A stretch of DNA of 64,000 bases from Sphingobium sp. SCG-1 (GTDB taxonomy: Bacteria; Pseudomonadota; Alphaproteobacteria; Sphingomonadales; Sphingomonadaceae). The notes under the pieces are model-generated. The model saw only the letters and a list, made by a program, of their open reading frames with translations. It searched no databases and had not been told where the DNA came from. The position numbers were made by a program, and so were the translations under genes. This document shows, piece by piece, positions 17,633-26,988 of this stretch (positions within the stretch are counted from its first letter, which is position 1; each line of letters starts with the position of its first letter). The stretch covers positions 3,868,501-3,932,500 of the forward strand of contig NZ_CP026372.1 in NCBI RefSeq assembly GCF_002953135.1, in the 5' to 3' direction.

Positions 17633-18828
17633 ATGATGAATTTCGAACTGACCAAGAATACGAAGGATCTTCTCGCCCAGATCGAGGATTGGTCCGTCAA
17701 TCACGTCCGTCCCTATGCACGCGCGGTAGACGACACCTACATGCTTCCCGACAATCTGGGAGAGATCGCCGGCAAATGCCCAATCATCCACAGCCCACTT
17801 GATTTTTGGCACACTGGGCCGGGCGTACGCGGCCGGGAGGACGATAAGGCCTACAACGAGTCGCTGAACGGGGGGGGTCGGTGTTGGGACTTCTGGTCAC
17901 GGAAGCCGCCCAGGCCGGGGACGGCTGGGGTCTCCAGACCCTGCCAGGCAACAATATGGGAGAGATCGCGGTTCGCGCGATGGGCAGTCCGGAACAGATT
18001 GACAAATGGGCCGATGGGATCCGGCGCGGCGAATTCCAGAAGACCGCGATCGCTATGACCGAAAAGCATTGCGGTCTCGACCTGTCGCAGATCAAGACTA
18101 CCGCCGTCAAAAAGGGCGATCACTGGGTGCTCAATGGCTCCAAGCATTGGATTTCACACGCGGCGACCGCCGATTTTCTAATCGTCCTCGCCCAGACCCA
18201 GCCCGGCAGCGGTATGGCCGGCGCCCGTCCCTTCATTGTTTCGCGCAAGGATGAAGGCCTGATCGTGACAATCGAGCGTCTAGAAAAGATGGGAACGCGT
18301 AACCTCTCACAGGCAGCGATAGAATTTCGGGATATCATGCTTCCTGAAGACCGGCTGCTCGACAGCGGCACGCTGATGGACTTCCTGACGGTTCTGGCCG
18401 GGACCCGCCCTTTCTGCGCGGCAACGGCGATCGGGACCGCGTCCACGATGCTGAACTACTCCGAGAAATGGCTGAATGAGCATGACCGCCCCTGGTCGTT
18501 GCGCCGTCGCGAGAGGGTTAAGGAGGTCGTCGAGGAAGCGCGCGGCGCGCTCGACAAGGCACGCCGGATGGTGCTTCGCGCGGGGTGGGTGCATGATCAG
18601 GGCCGTGCTGACAATGTGCTCAGCCAGAAAGCGAAAGGCTACTCCGCGCCAATTACGCAGGGTGTGGCACTGAAAGCCATGCAACTCATGGGGCCGGAGG
18701 CATGGTCAAAAGACCATCTGATGGAAAAATGGTATCGGGACGTAAAGTTCGTCGATCTGGTCGACGGCACGCGTAACCTGCACCGGCTGACCGTCGCCCG
18801 CGCCGAGTTCGGCGGCGGTGTACGCTGA
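17633..18828 (+). pseudogene. Acyl-CoA dehydrogenase, frameshifted at an eight-G run
   Basis: Residues 1-79 of an acyl-CoA dehydrogenase ('NFELTKNTKDLLAQIEDW' onward) read in the first frame up to a run of eight G at 17870-17877. Homology then continues in another frame from 'SVLGLLVTEAAQAGDGWGLQ' to the stop at 18828; one added G would restore a full protein of about 400 residues. Both parts are otherwise undamaged, so this is either a very recent mutation, a phase-variable tract or a base-calling error. The C-terminal catalytic motif reads 'VDGTRNLHRL', with Asp where active enzymes have Glu (YEGT). With the intact enzyme 113 bp downstream this suggests a heteromeric alpha2beta2 dehydrogenase in which this subunit is the non-catalytic one. 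Confidence 0.8.
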
Positions 18829-18944
18829 ACATGCCCGATTTTTAGTCGGGGCCGACGGCGCCTCGCTGGCCCTGACTGTTCCATTCCTTTTTATTGACGT
18901 TGGGCGCCAGCCGGTTTTCGCGGCGATACCCATAGGAGAAAATG

Positions 18945-20105
18945 ATGGTTGATTTTAGCCTGACCGAAGCGGACGTTCGCCTGATGGACATGGCGCGCGC
19001 CGAACGTGCGGCGGCGCGTACGGTCTCAAGAGAAATCGACCGCATCCCTGAGAGCGAGACAATGGCGAACGAAGACCATGCGGTGGTCGCCGGCACCGTT
19101 TCGCCACATGCTGCGCTGAAGGCCGAGAAGGAACCGATCAGCGGCCCCTACATCACCGAATGCCTTATGACGATGGTGGGACATCACGAATTTACCACTC
19201 GTCCTGCCCCAGAACCGTTTGGAAGCTGGATCGTCAATGAATTTGGCGATCCCGCCCAGGTCGAGGCCTACGGCAAGTATCGCCTTGTCATCGGCATCTC
19301 CGAACCTAGCGCCGGTGCCGACCCATCCGCCACGACAACCAGCGCTCGTTACGATGCCGAGACGGACGAATGGATATTGAACGGAGAGAAAATCTTTATC
19401 TCCAACATCAACCGATCAGAAGGCGCGGTGGTGCTGGCGAAGGGCGAGCCGGACGCAAGCGGCAAACGACCCTTCTTCAATTTCGTGGTTCTCAACGAGA
19501 CGCGAGGCTTCAAGTTGACGCCGCCGATGCGCAAACTCGGCATCCACTACCATGATCTTGGCGGGTTCGTGATGGAGGATGTCAGGGTGCCGAGCCTCGC
19601 TAAGCTGGAGCGTGGTTTCGTGAACGTTCAGGCCCGCTTCAACCATAACCGCCCCGTTATCGCTGCGTTGGGCGTGGGCATGGTGCGTTCTCTTCTTGAT
19701 TTCACTCACGGTAAGCTGGCCGAGTCCGGCATAAAGGTGGATTACGCGAAAGGTCGGCTCGCGCGTAGCTATGCTGAAGATAAGCTGATTCGCATGGAGG
19801 CGCTCTGGGAGGCTGCCTGGTCCGTTATCATGCGAGTGAAGTGGTTAGAGGAACAACTCGGCAAAGGCGCACTCGAGTTGCAAACTGAGTCGGCTATCGC
19901 CAAAGCAATGGGTGGCAAAGCGACCCGGCAGATCAGTCAAGGCTGTATGGAATTACTTGGTGCCGAAGGCATTTCAGAAGAGTATCTGGCGGAAAAGTGG
20001 TTCCGAGACGCGCGCATTACTGACATCTACGAAGGACCTGGCGAAATCCACCGCCTCACTATCGCACGTAAACTGCTTGGTTATAAGAAGGGAGAATTGG
20101 ACTAG
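18945..20105 (+). CDS. Acyl-CoA dehydrogenase (catalytic partner)
   Basis: A 386-residue acyl-CoA dehydrogenase. It has the FAD/substrate loop 'GISEPSAGADPSATTT', 'NGEKIFISNI' and the full C-terminal active-site motif 'DIYEGPGEIHRLTIA' with the catalytic Glu. AGGAG lies six bases before the ATG at 18945; the adjacent ATG at 18942 is the alternative. It directly follows the frameshifted acyl-CoA dehydrogenase, whose equivalent Glu is Asp, an arrangement resembling heteromeric steroid side-chain dehydrogenases. It would act on a bulky CoA ester and reduce the ETF encoded nearby on the other strand. Confidence 0.9.
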   Translation: MVDFSLTEADVRLMDMARAERAAARTVSREIDRIPESETMANEDHAVVAGTVSPHAALKAEKEPISGPYITECLMTMVGHHEFTTRPAPEPFGSWIVNEFGDPAQVEAYGKYRLVIGISEPSAGADPSATTTSARYDAETDEWILNGEKIFISNINRSEGAVVLAKGEPDASGKRPFFNFVVLNETRGFKLTPPMRKLGIHYHDLGGFVMEDVRVPSLAKLERGFVNVQARFNHNRPVIAALGVGMVRSLLDFTHGKLAESGIKVDYAKGRLARSYAEDKLIRMEALWEAAWSVIMRVKWLEEQLGKGALELQTESAIAKAMGGKATRQISQGCMELLGAEGISEEYLAEKWFRDARITDIYEGPGEIHRLTIARKLLGYKKGELD

Positions 20106-20531
20106 CACTTCCATGGGGTGCCGTCCGTTACCCAAAGGGTTGGCCTTCTATCAAGCCTTCAGGTGGCTTTTAGAAGCCGCTGGCCGGTATGGTGATCCGT
20201 GAATCAGGTCCAAAGCACTTCCCTCGCGTGGAAGCTAACGTGCTAGTGCTGGTTTCGTGATCCGATCCGTTCGATCCTTTGCTTATGCCTTTGCTACTCA
20301 TCATCGAGGTCAGCCTATCGCGGCTTGATCAAGTAGCGAGTAGGATTTTTCTGAGTAAAGTTCCGCCGCCGAGTAAATTTGGCAGTTGAGCTTCCGGCAT
20401 CTCGCATAGAAGCAGCTTTGGGACGCCGTTCAGGTTCCAGGTAGGAATCATGGGCCGCAGGGTAGCCAAAGGTCATTGCTGATCTGCTTCGTCACGCCCC
20501 CCCCCGCTGAATGCGAACGTTAATGCCGCCT
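20106..20531. other. Convergent intergenic region with weak hairpin and C-rich tract
   Basis: This 426-bp gap separates the converging acyl-CoA dehydrogenase and GMC oxidoreductase genes. A short stem (AAGCC/GGCTT at about 20152-20168) followed by TTT could be a weak plus-strand terminator. At about 20479-20512 the sequence holds GATCTGC, then a run of C, then CGCTGAATG. This partly resembles the left end of the IS3-family element found at 29805 and 55898 and may be a scar of it. No gene is recognisable. Confidence 0.4.
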
Positions 20532-22133
20532 TCATCGCAATGAATTTTTTTGATCTTGAAGGATAATGTCTGACGCGCGCCAAGCGAGCGCCATGGCTGG
20601 CGCGTTTGTATTACCTGAAATCATGTTAGGCAAAATGGACAAGTCGGCAACGCGGAGTCCTGACAATCCGCGTACGCGTAGCCGTTCATCCAATACCGCA
20701 TTCGGTCCCCGACCCATCGCCGCAGTACCACAATTGTGAAAGCCGCAGGCACCTTGTTCCATAAATGCTTGAATAATCTGTTCGTCCGTTTGCGCCCATG
20801 CCGTCCCATCCATTTCGCCGCTAAGAAAAGGGGCAATTGGCGCCGCCGTCATCAGTCTGCGAACATAGCGTACGAGTGCAATCGATTGGTCGCGATCCTG
20901 CGCAACGTCCAGATAATTAGGATCAATCCGTACCGTATGTTCCGGATCGGCGCTTTGAATGCGCACCGAACCCTGGCTTTCTGGCCGCAAGACATAGGGA
21001 AAGACGTTCATGCCCGGCTGGGCTCCAAATTTCTTCGTCACCCAGTCACGTGTCCAAGGGGCCATCATGATCTGGCCGTACGGACGAAGTTCCTCAACGC
21101 CTGACCGGACGAACGCCGCTGCGCAATAAGACGAGTTGCTCATCGGCCCGTCGCCGCGCAAGATATATTGACCGAGCGATTTCACGAGGCCCGGTCCGGA
21201 AAAACATCTGTTCTGGCTGTCGGCCGCATGCTTTAGGCGATAATTGAGCATCAGCAAGAAGTGTTCGCGCAAATTGGCGCCAACGCCGGGAAGATCGTGA
21301 ACGACAGACACACCGCATGCCTTGATATGATCGGCAGGACCCACGCCAGACAACTGTAGCAATCGAGGCGTCCCGATCGTTCCCGCGCTCAGGATAACCT
21401 CACCTGACGCGCTGTATGTAATGGTTTCTCGTCCTCGAATGCATTCAACGCCAACCACGCGATGCCCCTCGAACCGCAGCCGGTCAACTCGTACCCCGGT
21501 CACGACCGAAAGGTTTCGGCGCCCTCGCGCAGGCTGGAGAAAGGCCCGCGCAGCGCTGCAACGTCGGCCTTCCCCATCGATGTTCATAGCCGAATAACCG
21601 ATGCCCTCTTGTGGCAAACCGTTTATATCGTCCTTCTTCGGCAGGCCCAGCGCCGCGCCAGCGGCTATGAATGCATCCCCCAGCGGCGTAGGAGGATGTA
21701 GCCTAATCGGGATCGGGCCACCCGCACCGCGTGTCTGGCCTCCACCCAGTTCGTGATCTTCCAGCTTCCTGAAACAAGGCTCTATATCCGCCCAAGACCA
21801 ACCGGCATTACCAAGCGCGGCGATGGCGTCATAATCCTCCGGCTGGCCATGCATCCAAACCATACCGTTGATCGAGCTGCTCCCGCCCAGCAGCTTGCCT
21901 CGGACCCAGATTTCCCTACCGGACGCCTGAATGCGCGTGGTCGGGTTGTACGCTGTATAACGCGGCATCGATAGCGTCTTGCCGTTGCCCTTGGGCATGC
22001 GGACAAGCCAGCTCTGATCCTTTGGCCCTTCCTCCAGCAAAAGGACATTATTGCGAGGATCTTCCGACAGGCGGTTAGCGAGAACACAACCTGCCGAACC
22101 CGCGCCTACAATGATATAGTCAAACGCCGCCAT
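20532..22133 (-). CDS. GMC-family FAD-dependent alcohol/choline dehydrogenase
   Basis: A 533-residue glucose-methanol-choline oxidoreductase. The FAD-binding motif 'DYIIVGAGSAGCVLANRL' is at the N-terminus, followed by 'LGGSSSINGMVWMHGQPEDYD' in outline and 'SAGTIGTPRLLQLSGVGP'. The active-site His is in 'CGFHNCGTAAMG' and the partner Asn region is 'SGNTNAPAMALAWRASD'. Such enzymes oxidise primary or secondary alcohols to aldehydes or ketones. It lies upstream of the ETF genes in the transcriptional opposite sense of reading order (ETF genes precede it on the minus strand), so it may share their transcript. Confidence 0.9.
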   Translation of the reverse strand: MAAFDYIIVGAGSAGCVLANRLSEDPRNNVLLLEEGPKDQSWLVRMPKGNGKTLSMPRYTAYNPTTRIQASGREIWVRGKLLGGSSSINGMVWMHGQPEDYDAIAALGNAGWSWADIEPCFRKLEDHELGGGQTRGAGGPIPIRLHPPTPLGDAFIAAGAALGLPKKDDINGLPQEGIGYSAMNIDGEGRRCSAARAFLQPARGRRNLSVVTGVRVDRLRFEGHRVVGVECIRGRETITYSASGEVILSAGTIGTPRLLQLSGVGPADHIKACGVSVVHDLPGVGANLREHFLLMLNYRLKHAADSQNRCFSGPGLVKSLGQYILRGDGPMSNSSYCAAAFVRSGVEELRPYGQIMMAPWTRDWVTKKFGAQPGMNVFPYVLRPESQGSVRIQSADPEHTVRIDPNYLDVAQDRDQSIALVRYVRRLMTAAPIAPFLSGEMDGTAWAQTDEQIIQAFMEQGACGFHNCGTAAMGRGPNAVLDERLRVRGLSGLRVADLSILPNMISGNTNAPAMALAWRASDIILQDQKNSLR

Positions 22134-22194
22134 GAATTCGTCTCTGCGTCCTCACGTGATCGACCGCGGATAAGTCGCCCTCCCAGCACCTCGA

Positions 22195-23124
22195 TTAAAG
22201 CTTCTCAGTCAGTTCCGGTACGATCTTGAAGAGATCACCAACCAGACCGATGTCCGCGACCTGGAAAATCGGCGCATCTTCGTCCTTGTTGATTGCGATG
22301 ATGGTCTTGCTGTCCTTCATCCCCGCAAGGTGCTGGATAGCGCCGGAAATGCCGACGGCGACATAGACTTCGGGAGCAACGATCTTGCCGGTCTGGCCGA
22401 CCTGATAATCATTGGGAACGTAGCCCGCGTCTACCGCAGCACGCGAGGCGCCTACGGCCGCACCCAGCTTGTCCGCCAGTGGGTAGATGGTGCTCTCAAA
22501 CGTGGGACCATCCTTCAGTGCACGGCCACCGGATACGATGATCTTGGCCGAGGTCAGTTCCGGGCGTTCCAGCTTCGCGATCTCTGCACCCACGAATGTC
22601 GAGGTGCCCGCATCGGCTGCGCCGCCGACGGTCTCGATCGTGCCGCTACCGCCTTCGGTCGCAGCCTTTTCAAATGCCGTCCCGCGAACGGTGATGACCT
22701 TCTTCGCGTCCTTTGACTTCACCGTTGCGATGGCATTGCCAGCATAGGTCGGACGCGTGAACGTGTCCTCGCTCTCGACCGACAAAATGTCGCTGATCTG
22801 CATCACATCGAGCAGCGCAGCTACGCGCGGCGCGATGTTCTTGCCGTGGCTGGTGGCGGGCGCAAGGAACGCGTCATGATGGCCCATCAACTCCACGATC
22901 AACGGGGCGACGTTCTCCGCCAAGCCATGCTCAAGGCTCGCATCATCGGCGACATGGACCTTGCCCACACCAGCGATCTTCGCAGCCTGTTCGGCAACGC
23001 CACCAACATCCTTGCCCGCGACGAGCAGATGGACTTCGCCAAGCTTGGCCGCGGCAGTGACGACCGCAAGCGTCGCGTCCTTCAGCGCGCCAGCTTCATG
23101 TTCAACCCAAACGAGCGTCTTCAT
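22195..23124 (-). CDS. etfA: Electron transfer flavoprotein alpha subunit
   Basis: A 309-residue ETF alpha subunit, which carries the redox FAD and passes electrons from acyl-CoA dehydrogenases to ETF:quinone oxidoreductase. The FAD-binding domain motif 'VAVGISGAIQHLAGM' and the C-terminal 'DAPIFQVADIGLVGDLFKIVPEL' are characteristic. Its ATG overlaps the etfB stop by four bases, so the two subunits are translationally coupled. Its place among four acyl-CoA dehydrogenases suggests a dedicated or extra ETF for this catabolic island. Confidence 0.95.
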   Translation of the reverse strand: MKTLVWVEHEAGALKDATLAVVTAAAKLGEVHLLVAGKDVGGVAEQAAKIAGVGKVHVADDASLEHGLAENVAPLIVELMGHHDAFLAPATSHGKNIAPRVAALLDVMQISDILSVESEDTFTRPTYAGNAIATVKSKDAKKVITVRGTAFEKAATEGGSGTIETVGGAADAGTSTFVGAEIAKLERPELTSAKIIVSGGRALKDGPTFESTIYPLADKLGAAVGASRAAVDAGYVPNDYQVGQTGKIVAPEVYVAVGISGAIQHLAGMKDSKTIIAINKDEDAPIFQVADIGLVGDLFKIVPELTEKL

Positions 23125-23870
23125 GCCGCCACTCCCATCGCCTTGAGTTTAGCCACCAGTTCATCGACATCGGCAACCTTGATCCCGGCCGAGCGCTTGG
23201 GCGGCTCGACGACTTTCAACGTTTCAAGGCGCGGCGTTATGTCCACGCCATAGTCCGCAGGCGTCTTCTGCGCGAGCGGCTTGGATTTCGCCTTCATGAT
23301 GTTGGGTAGCGAGGCATAGCGCGGCTCGTTGAGGCGCAGGTCGGTCGTGACAATCGCGGGAAGTGACAACTTCACCGTCTCCAGACCACCATCGACTTCG
23401 CGCGTCACGCTGACGCTATCGCCTTCGACCCCGACCTTGGAGGCAAAGGTGCCCTGCGGACGGCCGAGGAGTGCAGCCAGCATCTGCCCGGTCTGATTGC
23501 TGTCGTCGTCGATTGCCTGCTTGCCCAGGATGATAAGGCCAGGCTGTTCTTCCTCGACAACTTTGGCGAGCAGCTTGGCAACGCCCAGCGGCTCTACTTC
23601 ATCGTCGGTCTGGATCAGGATTGCACGGTCCGCGCCCATGGCAAGCGCGGTCCGCAAGGTTTCCTGGGCCTTGGCAACGCCGATGGAAATCGCGACGATC
23701 TCAGTTGCCGCGCCTTTTTCCCGCAGGCGGATTGCTTCTTCCACAGCGATCTCGTCGAACGGGTTCATCGACATCTTGACGTTCGCCAAATCGACACCCG
23801 TCCCATCCGCCTTCACACGCGGCTTCACATTATAGTCAATTACCCGCTTCACGGGCACCAATATCTTCAT
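23121..23870 (-). CDS. etfB: Electron transfer flavoprotein beta subunit
   Basis: A 249-residue ETF beta subunit. 'MKILVPVKRVIDYNVKPRV' opens the protein, 'VKMSMNPFDEIAVEEAIRLRE' and 'QAIDDDSNQTGQMLAALLG' are family signatures, and the recognition loop and AMP-binding region fit. The ATG at 23870 has GGAGAAAG eight bases upstream, so the longer frame to 23942 is not used. It forms an operon with etfA, ahead of it on the minus strand. Confidence 0.95.
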   Translation of the reverse strand: MKILVPVKRVIDYNVKPRVKADGTGVDLANVKMSMNPFDEIAVEEAIRLREKGAATEIVAISIGVAKAQETLRTALAMGADRAILIQTDDEVEPLGVAKLLAKVVEEEQPGLIILGKQAIDDDSNQTGQMLAALLGRPQGTFASKVGVEGDSVSVTREVDGGLETVKLSLPAIVTTDLRLNEPRYASLPNIMKAKSKPLAQKTPADYGVDITPRLETLKVVEPPKRSAGIKVADVDELVAKLKAMGVAA

Positions 23871-24072
23871 CGTAGCTTTCTCCAACTCCGTTGTACCGAA
23901 GCACGGAACCAACGAAGGCGATCTCGCGCGTACAACATTCAAATGATAAGGGCGTGAATAGCCAGGTGCGACAGACGGCGGCTAACGCTGCTCGACCTGG
24001 CCTATCCGAGCGACGCCACCTAGGTTCCTTCACCCAACCTCATGGCGTGCGGACATATGCTGCTGCACCGCC

Positions 24073-25059
24073 CTAGAATATGGCGATTGGATTGACCGGC
24101 GAGCCAGTTCCTCCTTCGATCAAAAGCGGTGCGATGACGATTTGGAAAGCCCAGCGGTTTAATTCGGCGCATGTAGCCGCCACCCCTTCCAGATAGAGGT
24201 TGTCAACAAGTGGAATGCCCATCCCCGCGACGCACAAGTCGTGCACGGGATACGGCCATGCCGACAACACCCCGGCCGGGTTGGCGTCGTTGGGTCCGTC
24301 ACCACATATTACCGCGACGTTGCGGTCGTGAAGCCAGCCCGCGACAAAGGGATGAAGCCCCGCCATCCGTCCGTCACCTCGGCCCGGACGCACGTCCCGG
24401 CCCATCCTGACAGCCAGAATATCGCCTTTCCTTAACGTCACGCCCAACTCACGCTCGGCAATTTCCAACTCACCAGATGTCACGAGATGGCTGGGCTCGA
24501 TGAAATCCACGCCCAGTGCTCGCGGCATATCGAGCAGCACGCCTCGCCCAACGATGCCGTCCTTGATCGCCATGATCGTATTAGCCACAGCGCCACGGCT
24601 CTTCACATCACTGGCAGGCCGTCCATTATACATCCGTCCCCGGTGAAACGTGTGACAGAGAGCGTCAATATGACTGCATGCAAGGCCGTGGAACGCCAAG
24701 CCGATATAGTCGCTGGTGCATTCCATACCCGCAATGTGCGGCGCTTGGCGATCCTCGCCAGTGACGACCATATAATGCTGCGCCGGGCGCGGATTCTCGA
24801 TACTCGGCACGGTGGGAAAGCCACGCGACATGCTGACCGTTCGCCCGACGGTGACCAGCGTTGCTGCGTGCGCGACCTCATCTGGCCCGATGTGATTGAG
24901 AGTACCGCGTTCATCGTCGTCGCCCCAACGGCCCCAGTTGCAGACTTTTTCGAACAGAGCGTCGAGATCAGCCTCCGAGGTTGAAAGTTCTTCCGCCGGG
25001 CCGGTATAACCCGTCCCTGCGCCGCAGCAGTCGTCATTTTGAATGACTGCTTTTGTCAT
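24073..25059 (-). CDS. Cyclase-family (kynurenine-formamidase-like) metal-dependent hydrolase
   Basis: A 328-residue member of the cyclase family (Pfam cyclase), which includes arylformamidases and other metal-dependent amide or lactone hydrolases. The metal-binding motif appears as 'HGLACSHIDALCH' (family form HxGTHxDxxxH), followed by 'GRMYNGRPASD'. The start at 25059 is supported by AGGAGG six bases upstream; the ATG at 25065 touches that site. The NTF2-like gene is 42 bp upstream on the same strand. It may open a lactone or cyclic ester in the pathway; the substrate is unknown. Confidence 0.85.
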   Translation of the reverse strand: MTKAVIQNDDCCGAGTGYTGPAEELSTSEADLDALFEKVCNWGRWGDDDERGTLNHIGPDEVAHAATLVTVGRTVSMSRGFPTVPSIENPRPAQHYMVVTGEDRQAPHIAGMECTSDYIGLAFHGLACSHIDALCHTFHRGRMYNGRPASDVKSRGAVANTIMAIKDGIVGRGVLLDMPRALGVDFIEPSHLVTSGELEIAERELGVTLRKGDILAVRMGRDVRPGRGDGRMAGLHPFVAGWLHDRNVAVICGDGPNDANPAGVLSAWPYPVHDLCVAGMGIPLVDNLYLEGVAATCAELNRWAFQIVIAPLLIEGGTGSPVNPIAIF

Positions 25060-25101
25060 GAGCATCCTCCTGGGCCATAGTGGCAGACGTCGCCGTTTTC
25101 T

Positions 25102-25488
25102 CTACGCATTCGCGCCTCCGATAAACGTCGACTGATATCGAATCATACGCAGGTCTGCGCCATCCTGAGCCCAGACGCATATGCCACGGATGTTATAGCT
25201 TACGTTCTGCGCCGGTGGATCACGCAATACCAGCAGTTCGAGCTCGCAAGTGACGACACCCATTCCGCCAGCAGCCGTGATAGTCCGCTCCACCACCTTA
25301 ATGTCAAGATAGGGGTTTCGAACTGCGAGATTAGCGAGGTAATTTGCTTTGGAATCAACGCGACCATTGGGGTGAACGAAAATTAGCCCGTCCGAGAGCA
25401 ACTGATCCAGTCTGCCCACATCCGCCGCTATCAGCGCACATAGGCGCTCATCCTCCTTCCGCTCGATAGCGTCTCTGAGGCTGATCAT
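25102..25488 (-). CDS. NTF2-like/SnoaL-type protein, DUF4440-like
   Basis: A 128-residue cone-fold protein ('LRDAIERKEDERLCALIAAD', 'DGLIFVHPNGRVDSKANYL', 'MIRYQSTFIGG') of the NTF2-like superfamily, which includes isomerases, cyclases and hydratases. It starts at 25488, where GGAG lies about eight bases upstream; the longer frame to 25563 lacks such a site. It is the likely first gene of a pair with the cyclase-family hydrolase. A clear paralogue at 57088-57477 shares 'FVHP.G.VD.KA..L' and the 'R.P' and 'VW.Q' segments and sits beside a P450. Confidence 0.75.
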   Translation of the reverse strand: MISLRDAIERKEDERLCALIAADVGRLDQLLSDGLIFVHPNGRVDSKANYLANLAVRNPYLDIKVVERTITAAGGMGVVTCELELLVLRDPPAQNVSYNIRGICVWAQDGADLRMIRYQSTFIGGANA

Positions 25489-25813
25489 ACTGCATATCTC
25501 CCAATGCGCATTCCAAGTGGATAATGGCTTACTTGCTTTCTGCCCATGCCAAGACATGCGCACTACGCTTTGTAGTGCTACCTGTGCCTTCGTTTCCTAT
25601 AGAGACATGCCAGCGCGCTAAATCCACCAAGTCCCGCGCCGCCTTTTAACATTCTCACGCGCCACGGGATTTTTAGCGTCACGGATAATCAGTGTCATTC
25701 GCGCGCACCCCATCATCACACGTGGCAGGCTGGAGGAATCCGCGCGCTTGCCGGTCATAATGAACGGCACCGGAGACGGATGTCGCTCATCGCTATGATC
25801 ACGGACCCGCAAT

Positions 25814-26977
25814 ATGAATGAAGATACTAACTCGCTTTCCCAGGGTCCTTGCACCGGTTATCGGATCGTCGATATGTCATCGCTCATATCCGGCCCATTC
25901 TGCAGCCAGATTTTATGCGATCTCGGCGCGGAGGTGATCAAGATTGAGTCACCTGGCAGCGATGCCATGCGAACCAAATATCCCCGCCACAACGGTATGG
26001 GCGCCCTGTTCCAGCAAGTTAATCGCGGCAAGAAAAGCGTAACTGTTGCGATCAAGACAGAGGAAGGACGAAAGTTCGTCCACGATCTCATCGCGCAAGC
26101 GGACGTCTTTGTTCAGAACAGCCGACCGGGCGTCATGGAACGTCTGGGCTTTGGCTATGAAGAGGTGAAGCGGATCAATGACAAAATCATTTATCTCGCG
26201 GTCAGCGGTTTTGGTGAGACCGGACCTTATGCCAACCATCCCGCCTACGACATGGTCATACAGGGCCTGACCGGCTTTATGCCTTTCCAAGGTGGCGATA
26301 ATGGACCGCAGGCGATCCGATCCACGGTGGCTGACAAGATTACGGCAATGTGGGCCGCGAACGCAACTCTGGCTGCACTGCTGCATCGCGAACGTACGGG
26401 CGAAGGACAGAAGGTATCCGTCAACATGGCGTCGGCCTACTCCGCGTTCATTCTGGTAGACCAAATGCAGAATCACACATTTTCGTCCGCCGGGCTTGAA
26501 AAGGTGGAACTTGCCTTGCCCTCATACCGCGCCCTCAACACTTCGGACGGCGCTGTTATCGGCATGATCATGCAGCCCCCCCAACTTGAGCGCTTCGCCA
26601 ATATCCTCAACCATCCCGAATTGTGCGAAGATCCCCGGTTTTCCGATTCAGCCGGCATCCTGTTGCATGGTGACGCGATCTACGACGTCGTCGCTGATAC
26701 CGTTGCCCAGATGACCACAGGAGAGTTCATCGCGCTAATGGAAAAGGAGCAAATCCCGTTTGGGCGGGTGAACACAGTCGAAGATTTCATCGAAAGCGAC
26801 GAAGCGCGGTCGTCGGAAGTTTTCGTCGAATTGGAAGACCCGGATTTCGGCACGGTCAAGATCCTGAACCACCCGGTCAAATATGAACGCACGCCGGTCA
26901 ATGTCGTGAAACGCGCTCCGATGCTCGGCGAGCATAATGAAGAAATCCACCGCGTCCTCGGGAAAACGCCAGGCTGA
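25814..26977 (+). CDS. CaiB/BaiF family CoA-transferase (second copy)
   Basis: A 387-residue family III CoA-transferase. 'QILCDLGAEVIKIESPGSDAM' is the N-terminal signature and 'HPAYDMVIQGLTGFM' carries the catalytic Asp. It is distinct in sequence from the enzyme at 4327-5556, so the two probably act on different acids or at different steps. It starts a plus-strand operon with MaoC-like and crotonase/HAD genes (12 and 28 bp gaps) and diverges from the NTF2-like/cyclase pair across a 325-bp promoter region that shows no other gene. Confidence 0.9.
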   Translation: MNEDTNSLSQGPCTGYRIVDMSSLISGPFCSQILCDLGAEVIKIESPGSDAMRTKYPRHNGMGALFQQVNRGKKSVTVAIKTEEGRKFVHDLIAQADVFVQNSRPGVMERLGFGYEEVKRINDKIIYLAVSGFGETGPYANHPAYDMVIQGLTGFMPFQGGDNGPQAIRSTVADKITAMWAANATLAALLHRERTGEGQKVSVNMASAYSAFILVDQMQNHTFSSAGLEKVELALPSYRALNTSDGAVIGMIMQPPQLERFANILNHPELCEDPRFSDSAGILLHGDAIYDVVADTVAQMTTGEFIALMEKEQIPFGRVNTVEDFIESDEARSSEVFVELEDPDFGTVKILNHPVKYERTPVNVVKRAPMLGEHNEEIHRVLGKTPG

Positions 26978-26988
26978 AGGGCGTCCTG

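Noticed and set aside
17881..18828. Treating the second half of the frameshifted acyl-CoA dehydrogenase as an independent gene with a GTG start.
   Set aside because: It lacks the N-terminal helical domain, has no ribosome site, and continues exactly from the first frame at the G run.
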